The translations under genes were made by a program, and so were the position numbers. The notes beneath the pieces are model-generated. The model was not told the DNA's origin. It saw only the letters and a list, made by a program, of their open reading frames with translations, and made no database searches. DNA of 64,000 bases from Bacillus infantis NRRL B-14911 (GTDB taxonomy: Bacteria; Bacillota; Bacilli; Bacillales; Cytobacillaceae): NCBI RefSeq assembly GCF_000473245.1, contig NC_022524.1, positions 1,698,501 through 1,762,500 of the forward strand, given 5' to 3'. Shown here in pieces: positions 44,204 to 53,883 of the stretch. Each line of letters begins with the position of its first letter. Within the stretch, counting starts at the first letter, position 1.

Positions 44204-44943
44204 AGCTTGAGGGCAAGTCAGCGATCGTAACAGGCGCTTCCAGGGGAATTGGCCGCGAAATTGCATTGGAGCTTGCGAGGCAAGGAGCCAATGTGACAGT
44301 CAACTATTCCGGAAGCGAAGCAAAAGCTAACGAGACTGTTGAAGAAATTAAGGCGCTCGGCCGTGACGCATTTGCTGCAAAGGCAGATGTATCAGACAGT
44401 GAGGCTGTAACGGCCATGATGAAAGAGACAATCGAAAAATTCGGAAGCATTGATATTCTTGTCAATAATGCAGGCATCACCCGCGATAATCTTCTTATGA
44501 GAATGAAAGAGGAAGAATGGGATGAAGTCATCAGCATCAATCTCAAAGGTGTCTTCCTTTGCACGAAGGCGGCAACAAGGCAAATGATGAAGCAGCGCAG
44601 CGGCAGGATCATCAATGTATCATCGATCGTCGGTGTCAGCGGCAACCCTGGACAGGCCAACTATGTTGCCGCAAAGGCAGGCGTCATCGGCTTGACAAAA
44701 ACTTCTGCAAAAGAACTGGCTACAAGGGGAATCACCGTCAATGCAATTGCCCCTGGCTTCATCTCGACTGATATGACAGACAAGCTTAATGAAGAAGTGA
44801 AAGAGCAGATGCTGTCAGGAATCCCCCTCGGACGGCTTGGCGAACCTTCAGATATTGCAAAGGTAGCCTTATTCCTGGCTTCTGAGGACAGCCGCTATAT
44901 GACAGGGCAGACCCTCCATGTTGACGGCGGAATGGTGATGTAG
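44200..44943 (+). CDS. fabG: 3-oxoacyl-ACP reductase
   Basis: 247-residue short-chain dehydrogenase that reduces 3-oxoacyl-ACP with NADPH in fatty acid elongation. Cofactor motif [30 protein letters not shown], catalytic Ser in [14 protein letters not shown] and Tyr-x-x-x-Lys in [26 protein letters not shown] and LHVDGGMV at the end complete the family set. It overlaps fabD by 4 nt and precedes acpP by 94 nt. Confidence 0.97.
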   Translation: MKLEGKSAIVTGASRGIGREIALELARQGANVTVNYSGSEAKANETVEEIKALGRDAFAAKADVSDSEAVTAMMKETIEKFGSIDILVNNAGITRDNLLMRMKEEEWDEVISINLKGVFLCTKAATRQMMKQRSGRIINVSSIVGVSGNPGQANYVAAKAGVIGLTKTSAKELATRGITVNAIAPGFISTDMTDKLNEEVKEQMLSGIPLGRLGEPSDIAKVALFLASEDSRYMTGQTLHVDGGMVM

Positions 44944-44996
44944 AAGCCTCTTCAGCAGACAAAAGAAAAAATTGTTAGGCTGGACATTTATTAATC

Positions 44997-45015
44997 TGCT
45001 AAAATGCTCTATAAT
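44997..45015 (+). promoter_or_regulatory. Candidate promoter region of acpP
   Basis: Two possible -10 boxes: extended TGC-TAAAAT (44997-45005) and TATAAT (45010-45015), both ahead of the acpP ribosome site. No good -35 at the right distance, though TTGTTA (44972-44977) and TGGACA (44981-44986) are near. An acpP-specific promoter is plausible because the carrier protein is needed in large amounts. Confidence 0.4.
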
Positions 45016-45037
45016 GTCTTGAGGGGAGGTGACAAGC

Positions 45038-45271
45038 ATGGCAGATGTGTTAGAACGTGTAACAAAGATCATCGTAGATCGTCTTGGTGTTGAAGAGTCT
45101 GAAGTAACATTGGAAGCTTCTTTCAAAGAAAATCTTGGCGCAGATTCCCTGGATGTAGTTGAACTGGTTATGGAACTGGAAGATGAATTCGATATGGAAA
45201 TCTCTGACGATGATGCAGAAAAGATCGCAACAGTCGGCGACGCTGTGAATTACATAAAAGCTAATGTGTAA
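45038..45271 (+). CDS. acpP: Acyl carrier protein
   Basis: 77-residue acidic four-helix protein that carries fatty acyl chains on a phosphopantetheine arm attached to Ser37 in [16 protein letters not shown]. The start at 45038 ([18 protein letters not shown]) has the strong site GGGGAGGTGA (45023-45032); an in-frame GTG at 45029 lies inside that site. It is named acpA in B. subtilis. A hairpin terminator follows 14 nt after the stop. Confidence 0.97.
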   Translation: MADVLERVTKIIVDRLGVEESEVTLEASFKENLGADSLDVVELVMELEDEFDMEISDDDAEKIATVGDAVNYIKANV

Positions 45272-45285
45272 TCGTTAGATTGAGC

Positions 45286-45316
45286 AAAGCTCCGTTTTGA
45301 ACGGGGCTTTCTTCTA
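45286..45316 (+). terminator. Terminator of acpP
   Basis: 10-bp stem AAAGCTCCGT (45286-45295) with ACGGGGCTTT (45301-45310), one G-U pair, 5-nt loop, then CTTCT. The remaining 185 nt to rnc hold only a weak hairpin before a seven-T run near 45430-45436. Confidence 0.8.
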
Positions 45317-45500
45317 TAAAGGCGGATACAGGGATGATTCACATGCCGGCAGAGCCCGTGCTTCCTGATGAATCGGCCCATTGGTCCAAGAGGCTGGAAG
45401 CTGCCTGGAATATTCAGGATGCTTTCAGGTTTTTTTGCGTTTTTAAGAATTATTACGTAAACTGATAATGTATGTAAACTATTAGCAAGGTGGAGGCAAT

Positions 45501-46280
45501 ATGCGCAAGAACAATAAAGACCAAGAGAAAAAAGCATACCGCGCGGCAGAAATGCAATTCAGGGAGTTCCAGAAGAAAATCGGGATTTCCTTTGAAAATG
45601 AAAAGCTGCTGAAGCAGGCTTTTACACATTCATCGTATGTGAATGAGCATCGGAGAAAGCCGTATGAAGATAATGAACGGCTGGAGTTTTTAGGGGACGC
45701 CGTACTTGAACTGACTGTATCCCAATTTTTATACAAGAAATATCCCATGATGAGCGAAGGAGAGCTGACAAAGCTGAGAGCGGCAGTTGTGTGTGAGCCA
45801 TCCCTGGTTACATTTGCCAATGAGCTTGAGTTCGGGAAGCTCGTCCTTCTCGGCAAAGGGGAGGAAATGACAGGCGGAAGAGAGCGTCCGGCTTTGCTTG
45901 CAGATGTGTTCGAGGCATTTATCGGCGCATTATACCTGGAAAAAGGGATAGATACAGTCATCGGATTTTTAGAACAAACGGTCTTTCCAAAAATAAATTC
46001 GGGTGCTTTTTCTCATGTGATGGATTTCAAGAGCCAGCTTCAGGAGCTCGTCCAGCGTGATGGAGCGGGTGCAATTGAGTATAAGATCCTTCAGGAAAAA
46101 GGCCCTGCACACAGCAGGGAGTTTGTCTCACGTGTTTCCTTGTCAGGGAATGAGCTCGGGACCGGGACAGGCAGATCGAAAAAAGAAGCAGAACAGCACG
46201 CGGCACAGATGGCGCTGGAGATTTTAAAATCCCATTTGCAGAATGACTCAACATCCCAAGAAAATCAACCGAGAAGCTAG
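45501..46280 (+). CDS. rnc: Ribonuclease III
   Basis: 259-residue double-strand-specific endoribonuclease that processes rRNA precursors and cuts RNA duplexes. The catalytic signature [20 protein letters not shown] lies near residue 58, and the second acidic site is [18 protein letters not shown]. The C-terminal double-stranded-RNA-binding domain starts near 175 ([35 protein letters not shown]). GGTGGAGG (45489-45496) precedes the ATG. It is rncS in B. subtilis and is followed by smc 13 nt after the stop. Confidence 0.96.
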   Translation: MRKNNKDQEKKAYRAAEMQFREFQKKIGISFENEKLLKQAFTHSSYVNEHRRKPYEDNERLEFLGDAVLELTVSQFLYKKYPMMSEGELTKLRAAVVCEPSLVTFANELEFGKLVLLGKGEEMTGGRERPALLADVFEAFIGALYLEKGIDTVIGFLEQTVFPKINSGAFSHVMDFKSQLQELVQRDGAGAIEYKILQEKGPAHSREFVSRVSLSGNELGTGTGRSKKEAEQHAAQMALEILKSHLQNDSTSQENQPRS

Positions 46281-46293
46281 GAGGGATATATCA

Positions 46294-49200
46294 GTGTTTC
46301 TGAAACGGCTAGATATTGCAGGCTTTAAATCCTTCGCCGAGAAGTCCTCTGTCGATTTTGTCCCTGGCGTGACAGCTGTTGTCGGCCCGAATGGGAGCGG
46401 CAAAAGCAATATTACAGACTCCATCCGCTGGGTGCTTGGCGAGCAGTCCGCGAAGTCCCTGAGGGGATCGAAAATGGAGGATATCATCTTTGCCGGGAGC
46501 GACAGCAGGAAATCGCTGAATTTTGCAGAGGTGACCCTGACCCTTGATAACGAAGACCAGTTCCTCCCGCTTGATTATAATGAAGTGAGTGTTACGAGGA
46601 GAGTCTACCGCTCAGGGGACAGTGAATTTTATATAAACAGCCAATCATGCCGCCTGAAGGATATCATCGATTTGTTCATGGATTCAGGCCTTGGGCGGGA
46701 GGCATTCTCCATTATAAGCCAAGGGAAGGTAGAAGAAATCTTAAACAGCAAGGCTGAGGACCGGAGGAGCATTTTTGAAGAAGCGGCCGGAGTCCTGAAA
46801 TATAAAACAAGGAAGAAAAAGGCTGAGGCCAAGCTTCTTGAAACCCAGGAAAACCTGAACCGGGTGAATGATATCGTCTATGAGCTCGAAAGCCAGGTGG
46901 AGCCGCTGAAGATCCAGTCTTCCATCGCCAAGGACTACCTGCAGCAAAAAGAAGAGCTGGAAAAAATCGAAGTTGCCCTTACAGCCTTTGAGATTGAGGA
47001 CCTTCACGGAAAATGGGAGGCTCTTTCCGCCGTGCTTGAAAAGCTGAAAAAGGAAGAAGAAGCTTTGGGCGGTGCGATCGGGGAAAAGGAAGCTGAAATC
47101 GAAGTGGCAAGGGCAGGCATTGCAGACCTTGATGAGTCCATCAATGATCTGCAGGGTGTGCTGCTTCATGCCAGCGAGGAGCTGGAAAAGCTCGAGGGCA
47201 GGAAAGAAGTCCTCAAAGAACGGAAGAAAAATGCTTCCCATAATAAAGAACAGCTGAAGAGAAATATAGAAGAGCTGGGGGAAAAGGAAGCTTCTCTTAA
47301 AGAAAGAAAAGCAATGCAGCAGGAGATTGCCGATGTTCTTCAGAGAGAGGCAGCTGAGCTTCAGAAAAAGCTGAGAGAAAAACAGGCTGAGCTGAAGCTT
47401 TATAGTGAAAATACCGAAGAAAAAATCGACTCTCTCAAAAGTGATTATATTGAATTGCTGAACAGGCAGGCTGCTTTTAAAAATGAATTTCAATATATCG
47501 GCCAGCAGCTGGCCCAGCAGGGAGCAAGATCAACCCGGCTTGAGTCAGACAATGAAAAGTTTCTTTCGGAACGAAAGCAGATAGAAGACCAAAAGAAAGA
47601 AATCATTGGCAGGCTTGAACAGATACAGGGCGAGCTTGAGGAACAGGTCCGCCTTTTCAAGAATGAGCAGGCAAAGACCGAATCTTTGAAAACGAACTAT
47701 CAGAAGCAGGAAACGACTCTTTACCAGGCCTATCAGTATCTTCAGCAGGCCAAGTCCCGCAAAGATATGCTGGAAGAGCTGGAGGAGGACTATTCCGGCT
47801 TCTTCCAGGGAGTCAAAGAAGTGCTGAAGGCAAGGGGCGGCGCACTTAAGGGCATTGAAGGCGCAATCGCTGAGCTGATTGCGGTGCCGAAGCAGTATGA
47901 GACTGCGATTGAAACCGCTCTTGGCGGTGCGATGCAGCATGTTGTGGTAGCGAACGAAGAGAATGGCCGCAGCGCCATCCAGTTCCTGAAAAAGCATTCA
48001 TACGGCCGGGCGACCTTCCTGCCGCTGAATGTCATTAAAGGAAAGTCGCTGTCACAGGGCCAGCTGCAATCGCTAAAGCTGCATCCATCTTTTATCGGTG
48101 CTGCCGCTGACCTGGTATCTTTTGATTCAAAGTATGAAGAGGTCGTTAAAAACCTTCTCGGCAATGTCATAGTTTCAAAGGATCTAAAGGGAGCCAATGA
48201 AATGGCAAAGATCCTTAATTACAGAAGCCGGTTTGTCACAATGGAAGGCGATGTTGTAAACCCGGGCGGCAGCATGACAGGCGGCGCCGTCAAGCAAAAA
48301 TCCTCTTCTTTGCTCAGCCGGAAGACAGAGCTTGAAGAGCTGAAAGAACGTTTGGCCGAAATGGATTCCAAGACGCAGCTGCTGGAAGAGCAGGTGAGAA
48401 GGGTCAAGGGAGACATAAACAAGCAGGAAGAACTGATTGAAAACCTGCGCAGATCCGGTGAAGAACTGAGGCTGAAGGAAAACTCCCTGAAGGGCGATCT
48501 CCGGGAAGTGGAGATGGCTGAGAAGAACATAAATGAACGCCTTTCCTTGTATGATATGGATAAGTCGCAATCTGCCGAAGAGTCCCAGAAGCTTTCAGCC
48601 AGGAAATCTGCACTTGAGCTCGAGCTTGAGAAGATGCAAAAAAGCATCACTGGCCTGGAGGAAGAAATCGAGGTGCTCACACAGCAGAAAAACACTAGGA
48701 TGACCTCCAAGGAAACGCTCATGGACATGATCGGCGAGCTAAAGATTACGCTGGCATCCAAGAACGAACAGCTGAACTTCGCTAAAGATACTTTCGCGTC
48801 CATTGAGGGAGAGCTGGCGGAAACATCAGAGAAGCTTCAGACCTTCAAGGAAGATTTGTCGCTGCTGTCATCAGAGCTGACCAGCAGCTCTTCAGGAGAA
48901 GAAGTGCTCGAGGAAGCCGCAAGGAAGAAGCTGAAAGATAAGCAGGAAGCCATTGACTTGATTTCTTCCAGGAAAGAGGAGCGCCTTAAACTCCAGGAAA
49001 CACTTGAAGACCTGGAGCTTTCAGCCAAGGAGCTCCGCCGCCTTCATAAGGGCATGACTGAGAGCATGAAGGATGAGGAAGTGCGATTGAACAGGCTGGA
49101 TGTTGAACTGGATAACCGCCTTGCCCATCTCAGGGAGGAATATCTGCTTACCTTTGAAGCAGCCAGGGAGGAGTATCCGCTCCACATTCCTGCTGAGGAA

Positions 49201-49860
49201 GCACGCAAAAAGGTTAAGCTCATCAAATTGTCCATTGAGGAGCTAGGGACAGTGAACCTGGGTTCCATTGAGGAATATGAGCGCGTATCAGAGCGCTATG
49301 AGTTCCTGCTGGCACAGAAGAATGATCTGCAGGAAGCGAAGGACACTCTCTTCCAGGTAATTGATGAAATGGATGAAGAAATGAAAAAAAGATTCAGGCA
49401 GACATTTGAAGGAATCAGATTCCATTTTGAGTCTGTCTTCCAGGCGCTGTTTGGCGGAGGCAGGGCAGATCTAAAGCTGACACAGCCTGACGATCTGCTT
49501 AATACAGGCGTTGACATCGTTGCCCAGCCGCCAGGCAAGAAGCTGCAGAATCTGGGGCTCTTATCAGGCGGGGAGAGGGCGCTCACGGCAATCGCGCTGC
49601 TATTCTCAATCCTGAAGGTGCGCCCCGTACCGTTCTGCATCCTGGATGAAGTGGAGGCTGCGCTCGATGAAGCCAACGTCCAGCGCTTTAGCCAATATCT
49701 GAAGAGATACAGTGAGGAAACACAGTTTATCGTCATCACCCACCGCAAAGGGACGATGGAAGAAGCAGACGTCCTGTACGGTGTAACGATGCAGGAATCA
49801 GGTGTTTCAAAGCTTGTCTCAGTCAGACTTGAAGAAACCCGGGAGCTTGTTCCGCAATAG
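46294..49860 (+). CDS. smc: Chromosome condensation protein SMC
   Basis: 1188-residue SMC ATPase that extrudes DNA loops with ScpA and ScpB for chromosome segregation. Walker A is VVGPNGSGKSNITDSIRWVLG near residue 32, two long coiled coils surround a hinge domain (about 505-680, with GVKEVLKARGGALKGIEGAI and VVNPGGSMTGGAVKQKSSSL), then the signature LLSGGERALTAIALLFSI and Walker B FCILDEVEAALDEANVQRF near the end. I chose the GTG at 46294 (AGGAGGG at 46279-46285, 8 nt away), which gives MFLKRLDIAGFKSFAE exactly as in B. subtilis; the in-frame ATG at 46243 lies in rnc. Confidence 0.97.
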   Translation: MFLKRLDIAGFKSFAEKSSVDFVPGVTAVVGPNGSGKSNITDSIRWVLGEQSAKSLRGSKMEDIIFAGSDSRKSLNFAEVTLTLDNEDQFLPLDYNEVSVTRRVYRSGDSEFYINSQSCRLKDIIDLFMDSGLGREAFSIISQGKVEEILNSKAEDRRSIFEEAAGVLKYKTRKKKAEAKLLETQENLNRVNDIVYELESQVEPLKIQSSIAKDYLQQKEELEKIEVALTAFEIEDLHGKWEALSAVLEKLKKEEEALGGAIGEKEAEIEVARAGIADLDESINDLQGVLLHASEELEKLEGRKEVLKERKKNASHNKEQLKRNIEELGEKEASLKERKAMQQEIADVLQREAAELQKKLREKQAELKLYSENTEEKIDSLKSDYIELLNRQAAFKNEFQYIGQQLAQQGARSTRLESDNEKFLSERKQIEDQKKEIIGRLEQIQGELEEQVRLFKNEQAKTESLKTNYQKQETTLYQAYQYLQQAKSRKDMLEELEEDYSGFFQGVKEVLKARGGALKGIEGAIAELIAVPKQYETAIETALGGAMQHVVVANEENGRSAIQFLKKHSYGRATFLPLNVIKGKSLSQGQLQSLKLHPSFIGAAADLVSFDSKYEEVVKNLLGNVIVSKDLKGANEMAKILNYRSRFVTMEGDVVNPGGSMTGGAVKQKSSSLLSRKTELEELKERLAEMDSKTQLLEEQVRRVKGDINKQEELIENLRRSGEELRLKENSLKGDLREVEMAEKNINERLSLYDMDKSQSAEESQKLSARKSALELELEKMQKSITGLEEEIEVLTQQKNTRMTSKETLMDMIGELKITLASKNEQLNFAKDTFASIEGELAETSEKLQTFKEDLSLLSSELTSSSSGEEVLEEAARKKLKDKQEAIDLISSRKEERLKLQETLEDLELSAKELRRLHKGMTESMKDEEVRLNRLDVELDNRLAHLREEYLLTFEAAREEYPLHIPAEEARKKVKLIKLSIEELGTVNLGSIEEYERVSERYEFLLAQKNDLQEAKDTLFQVIDEMDEEMKKRFRQTFEGIRFHFESVFQALFGGGRADLKLTQPDDLLNTGVDIVAQPPGKKLQNLGLLSGGERALTAIALLFSILKVRPVPFCILDEVEAALDEANVQRFSQYLKRYSEETQFIVITHRKGTMEEADVLYGVTMQESGVSKLVSVRLEETRELVPQ

Positions 49861-49939
49861 ACAGGCAAAATATGCCGGAAAAGGGGTGTACGCTCTTTTT
49901 CCGGCGATACATACAGATGAATGAGAAGGAAGTGAACAG

Positions 49940-50929
49940 ATGAGTTTCTTTAAAAAACTGAAAGATAAAATTACGAAGCAAACCGATACAGTGACAGAAA
50001 AATTCAAGGATGGCCTGACAAAAACGAGGGATAATTTTTCCGGCAAGGTCAATGATCTTGTAGCGAGGTACAGGAAGGTCGATGAGGACTTCTTCGAAGA
50101 GCTTGAGGAAATTCTCATTCAGGCTGACGTGGGCTTTGACACGGTCATGGAGCTTGTAGAAGAGCTGAGAATGGAAGTGAAGCGCAAAAACATCCAGGAC
50201 CCGCAAGGCGTGCAAAGCATCATTTCCGAGAAACTGGTTGAAATATATGAGGGAAGCGGGGAAGCATCTTCCGCTTTGAATATCCAGGAAGGCGACCTGA
50301 CAGTCATCCTGTTCGTAGGTGTGAATGGGGTCGGCAAGACAACCTCAATCGGCAAGCTGGCGCATAAGTTCAAGTCTGAAGGAAAAAAGGTGCTCATGGC
50401 CGCAGGGGATACTTTCCGTGCTGGGGCCATCGAGCAGCTTGAAGTCTGGGGAGACCGGGTCGGCGTCGAAGTCATCAAGCAGGCAGAAGGATCTGATCCG
50501 GCAGCTGTTATGTTTGATGCCGTCAGGGCTGCGAAATCAAGGAATGCAGATATCCTTCTTTGTGACACCGCAGGACGCCTGCAGAACAAGGTCAACCTGA
50601 TGAAGGAGCTTGAAAAAGTCAAGCGGGTGATCGAAAGGGAAATCCCCGGCGCCCCGCATGAAGTATTGCTCGCCCTTGATGCAACAACAGGGCAGAATGC
50701 CATGATCCAGGCAAAAACCTTCAAGGAAGCAACAGATGTGAGCGGAATCGTCCTGACAAAGCTTGATGGCACCGCAAAAGGCGGCATCGTCCTGGCCATC
50801 CGCAAGGAACTCGACATTCCCGTCAAATTCGTCGGCCTCGGAGAAAAAATGGACGACCTGCAGGAATTCGACGCAGAACGCTATGTCTACGGGCTATTCG
50901 CTGACATGGTCGAGAATGCGGAAGAGTAA
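49940..50929 (+). CDS. ftsY: Signal recognition particle receptor FtsY
   Basis: 329-residue SRP receptor GTPase that docks ribosome-SRP complexes at the membrane. A short basic N-terminus (MSFFKKLKDKITKQTDTVTE) precedes the N domain and the G domain: G1 FVGVNGVGKTTSIGKLAH near residue 128, DTFRAGAIEQLEVWG, DTAGRLQNKVNLMKELEKV, and TKLDGTAKGGIVLAI. As in other Gram-positives, the long acidic A domain is missing. The ribosome site is AGAAGGAAGTGA. In B. subtilis ylxM-ffh come next; here they are displaced by about 12.8 kb. Confidence 0.97.
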   Translation: MSFFKKLKDKITKQTDTVTEKFKDGLTKTRDNFSGKVNDLVARYRKVDEDFFEELEEILIQADVGFDTVMELVEELRMEVKRKNIQDPQGVQSIISEKLVEIYEGSGEASSALNIQEGDLTVILFVGVNGVGKTTSIGKLAHKFKSEGKKVLMAAGDTFRAGAIEQLEVWGDRVGVEVIKQAEGSDPAAVMFDAVRAAKSRNADILLCDTAGRLQNKVNLMKELEKVKRVIEREIPGAPHEVLLALDATTGQNAMIQAKTFKEATDVSGIVLTKLDGTAKGGIVLAIRKELDIPVKFVGLGEKMDDLQEFDAERYVYGLFADMVENAEE

Positions 50930-50941
50930 ATTCTAAGAGGT

Positions 50942-50971
50942 AAGCAGCTGCATATGCAGCTGCTTTTATTT
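50942..50971 (+). terminator. Terminator of ftsY
   Basis: Perfect 24-nt palindrome AAGCAGCTGCAT/ATGCAGCTGCTT (50942-50965) followed by TTATTTT. The tip cannot pair fully, but a stem of about 10 bp forms. Confidence 0.85.
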
Positions 50972-51086
50972 TGGAGAGAAAGGGTACGGTTTGGGTTAGC
51001 ATCATATTGTAGTATCAAAAGTCCATAGTGCTACCATTCGCCTTTTATTTAATAAGCATAAACTTGCTGCAAAAAAATTGGAGCTC

Positions 51087-51215
51087 GTTGATTGGAGTGG
51101 AAGGCACGAAGACTCCTGCGGGATTGCAGCGGCAGAGCTGAGACCCCGCAGGAGGTACGACGAGGAGGCTCAGCGCCGCCCCGCGGAAAGCGAAGTGCCT
51201 GGAACGGAAATCAAC
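51087..51215. repeat. Bacillaceae intergenic palindromic repeat
   Basis: About 129 nt bounded by GTTGATT (51087-51093) and AATCAAC (51209-51215). Inner arms: AGGCAC with GTGCCT (51102-51107, 51195-51200), CTCCTGCGGG with CCCGCAGGAG (51113-51122, 51145-51154), GCTGAG with CTCAGC (51137-51142, 51169-51174). The phrases TGGAGTGGAAGGC...GAAGACTCCTGCGGG and CCGCGGAAAGCGAAGTGCCT are, from memory, those of a repeat found many times between genes in Bacillaceae. A 61-codon open frame across it is a by-product. Confidence 0.82.
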
Positions 51216-51310
51216 ATCCCCCTTGTTAAAAAGGTAAATACTGAGCTAGTGAAAGGATATTGAAAGCCCCCCTTCCTTATCTGCAAACTATCCTAGTTTT
51301 AATGATTTGG

Positions 51311-51341
51311 CAGTCTGCAAAACGCAGGCTGTTTTTTTTTG
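51311..51341 (+). terminator. Orphan terminator upstream of the accessory operon
   Basis: Stem CAGTCTGC (51311-51318) with GCAGGCTG (51324-51331), one G-U pair, 5-nt loop, then nine T residues. No gene ends just before it. Confidence 0.85.
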
Positions 51342-51516
51342 CGCTTTAATTGGATTTTTTTCTCATTCCTTGTAGGGACATCCTGATTTATTTCGTCTAT
51401 TATACATGAGCCGGAAAGGCAAGCCCTGCAATAGATTTATATTTTCTAAGAATTGCAAACTTTTGCCGGCTCCTGTTCGTCTATTGTAGTGGAATAATAA
51501 TCTGGGGGGAGTTTTT

Positions 51517-53883
51517 TTGCGTAAACATACAAAAGCAATCATTGCTGTGATTGCTGCATTGCTGCTGTTTCTTATCTTAAACCAGCCTGCTTATGCAGCA
51601 CCGGCAGACATCAGCATTTCAGTAGAAGCAGGTCTGGACGGAAAAGTTAAAAGGGGAAAAGGCTTTCCCTTGACTATCAAAGCTGAAAATACAGGAGAGG
51701 CGTTCAGCGGGGATCTGCTGATTGATTTTCACCCTTCCTATAATTCCGGCGGAGCCATGAGCATCAAGGCAAATCTGCCGGAAAATTCTTCGAAAACCTT
51801 TCACATAACAATACCGGGCAATTCGGAGGACCACCCATCATCATATCAGAACCTCCCTGCCATCCACCTTTATAAAGGGAGCTGGAAGGACGGGAATAAA
51901 GTCAAGTTCTCCGGCGACACGAAGCTGAAGGCGAAATACATAGAAGGCGGAGAAATGACAATGGGCATCCTGAGCGAGGACTATGACCGGCTCAAGGAGC
52001 TGAGGATCCTTCCCTCTGCAGCGGTAGAGACACTTGAGCTGAAAAAAGAACAGCTGCCTGAAGAAGGGCTCGGGCTTGAAATGCTCGACTATCTCCTGCT
52101 CGACGAATTTGCTGTTTCCGACCTGACAGAGGCCCAGCAAAATGCCATTAAGGATTGGGTTGGGAATGGTGGAATACTGATTGCCGGTGCAGCTCCTGAT
52201 GCAGGCCAATCCCTGGGTGCCCTCTATACTCTTCTGCCGATGAAGCCGGATAAAGAAGGGAAGTCTTCTGCCTCCTTTCTTGCGGATAAAGGAGAGAATG
52301 AGCCTCCTTTCAAGGAGCTGCCTATGTTTTACGGCCCTGTCGAAAATCAGGCGGAAATCCTCTCGCTTAGTGGGAATGTCCCTGCAGCAGTGAAAGCTGA
52401 CTATGGAAGCGGCACAATCCTGCAGACTGCCTTTTCACTCGGCGATGAGCCGCTGTCTTCCTGGACTGGCTACAGCAGGTGGTTTGGCGGGATTCTGCAG
52501 TCAGTCCCTGCACCATCTGCCGCAGGAAGCCAGTATGGACCGGATATTTATGATCCGCTGACCTATGAATTTGCTGAAGCGAATGAATATTTCCCTGCTT
52601 CCAGCTTTTCAATTGGTCAGCTCTTGCTGCTGCTCATCGGCTATATAATCGTCATTGTCCCGATCCTTTATTTTATTTTGAAGAAGCGGGACAAACGCGA
52701 ACATGCCTGGTGGATCATCCCTTCTTTGGCTGTGCTGATGTCAGTGGCCATTTTTGGCATCGGGGCAAAAGACAGGCTTGGACAGCCTCAGGTCAATCAA
52801 CTGGGCGTCTATAAAGCAGTGAACAGCCAGCTTATCGGTATTCAGGCGGCAACCCTGCTTTCAAACACAAGCGGTGAATATGCATTTTCTGTTCCCCGCG
52901 GGGAATTCAATGCGATTCCCAGCACTTTGAACAGAGCGGGGACAGATCATTCCGGCGGCGGTGTCATTGAACAGAGCCGCAAGGAAACGAGGATTGTTTT
53001 TAATGCAGTAGAGTATTGGTCATCCAGGACCATATTCGGCAAATCGCAAAAAGAAAAGGAAGGCGGCCTGGAGGCTGATCTGACGCTTAAGGACAAACGG
53101 CTGTCAGGCACTGTGACAAATAGCTTTCCATATGATTTTGAGGAGCTGTATATATGGACCGGCTCGAATAAGATCAATGTCGGCAGCCTGAAAAAAGGTG
53201 AAAGACTGAAAGTCGACGAAAAAGTGAAGAATGACTTTCTCACCGCCCCGTATATGTCGGGCGCCGGCTATGGCTATCCGGGGCCGAACCAGGATCTGGA
53301 TCTCATGAAGAAAGAAAGGCTTGAATATGCTGCATCTGCCTTCCTTTTCTCAGGGAGCGGGACTGCTGAAGGCCCGATGCTGGCCGGACTTACGAAGGAC
53401 AGTGTCATTGAGGCGGATCTTCTGTCCAAAAAAGAAAAAGTTTCGGGCCTGAATCTCATCTTTGAACCATTTGAAGCGAAGGTTGATTTTACAGGCGAGT
53501 TTTCCCTGTCCAATGAGGTGCTTGATACCGAGCTTGAGGCGGTGCAGGGCATGGTTTACGAAAAGAACGTCAATGGCAGCAAAGATCAAATGATGGCTGA
53601 TGATGGGGAATATCAGTTCATTGCATCTCTGCCTGCACAAGTGAAAGGAAAATCCCTGGCATTCAGTGAGCTGTCCGTATCGACGAAGGCCAAATTTGCT
53701 GAATATGCAGTCCTGAACCATGAATCTGGCGAAATGGAGCCGTTCGAATCAAAGCTCACTATCCAGGAAGATATCGGACGCTATATTGGCAAAGATGGAA
53801 AAGTGGTTGTCCGCATTATCAAGACATCGAAGGACCCTCAAATCACGATGCCGAAAATAACGATTAAAGGGGAGGCATCCTAA
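51517..53883 (+). CDS. Secreted/membrane glutamine-amidotransferase-like protein, first gene of accessory operon
   Basis: 788-residue protein I cannot assign to a named gene. A signal peptide (basic start RKHTK, hydrophobic AIIAVIAALLLFLIL, likely cleavage at AYAA near residue 28) is followed by a beta-rich ectodomain (DISISVEAGLDGKVKRGKGF), and then a Rossmann-like amidotransferase-type region (about 145-270: MGILSEDYDRLKELRIL, LDYLLLDEF, QQNAIKDWVGNGGILIAGAA) without the catalytic Cys. Two membrane segments lie at about 364-388 (LLLLLIGYIIVIVPILYFIL) and 398-417, joined by KKRDKREH. The last 370 residues should again be outside. The start is TTG with GGGGGGAG 5 nt ahead. Its stop shares a base with the ABC ATPase start, so it probably works with that transporter. 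Confidence 0.7.
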   Translation: MRKHTKAIIAVIAALLLFLILNQPAYAAPADISISVEAGLDGKVKRGKGFPLTIKAENTGEAFSGDLLIDFHPSYNSGGAMSIKANLPENSSKTFHITIPGNSEDHPSSYQNLPAIHLYKGSWKDGNKVKFSGDTKLKAKYIEGGEMTMGILSEDYDRLKELRILPSAAVETLELKKEQLPEEGLGLEMLDYLLLDEFAVSDLTEAQQNAIKDWVGNGGILIAGAAPDAGQSLGALYTLLPMKPDKEGKSSASFLADKGENEPPFKELPMFYGPVENQAEILSLSGNVPAAVKADYGSGTILQTAFSLGDEPLSSWTGYSRWFGGILQSVPAPSAAGSQYGPDIYDPLTYEFAEANEYFPASSFSIGQLLLLLIGYIIVIVPILYFILKKRDKREHAWWIIPSLAVLMSVAIFGIGAKDRLGQPQVNQLGVYKAVNSQLIGIQAATLLSNTSGEYAFSVPRGEFNAIPSTLNRAGTDHSGGGVIEQSRKETRIVFNAVEYWSSRTIFGKSQKEKEGGLEADLTLKDKRLSGTVTNSFPYDFEELYIWTGSNKINVGSLKKGERLKVDEKVKNDFLTAPYMSGAGYGYPGPNQDLDLMKKERLEYAASAFLFSGSGTAEGPMLAGLTKDSVIEADLLSKKEKVSGLNLIFEPFEAKVDFTGEFSLSNEVLDTELEAVQGMVYEKNVNGSKDQMMADDGEYQFIASLPAQVKGKSLAFSELSVSTKAKFAEYAVLNHESGEMEPFESKLTIQEDIGRYIGKDGKVVVRIIKTSKDPQITMPKITIKGEAS

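Larger units (their letters stand above)
50972..51516. other. Gene-free gap between ftsY and the ABC/MoxR/vWA operon
   Basis: 545 nt with no credible gene. It holds the palindromic repeat at 51087-51215, an orphan terminator at 51311-51340, and about 175 nt before the next gene where a promoter is expected. I found no convincing sigma-A pair there; the strong ribosome site GGGGGGAG (51504-51511) is clear. Confidence 0.7.

Noticed and set aside
51078-51263. 61-codon open frame between ftsY and the accessory operon
   Set aside because: It lies within the palindromic repeat and only reflects the repeat's GC-rich arms.
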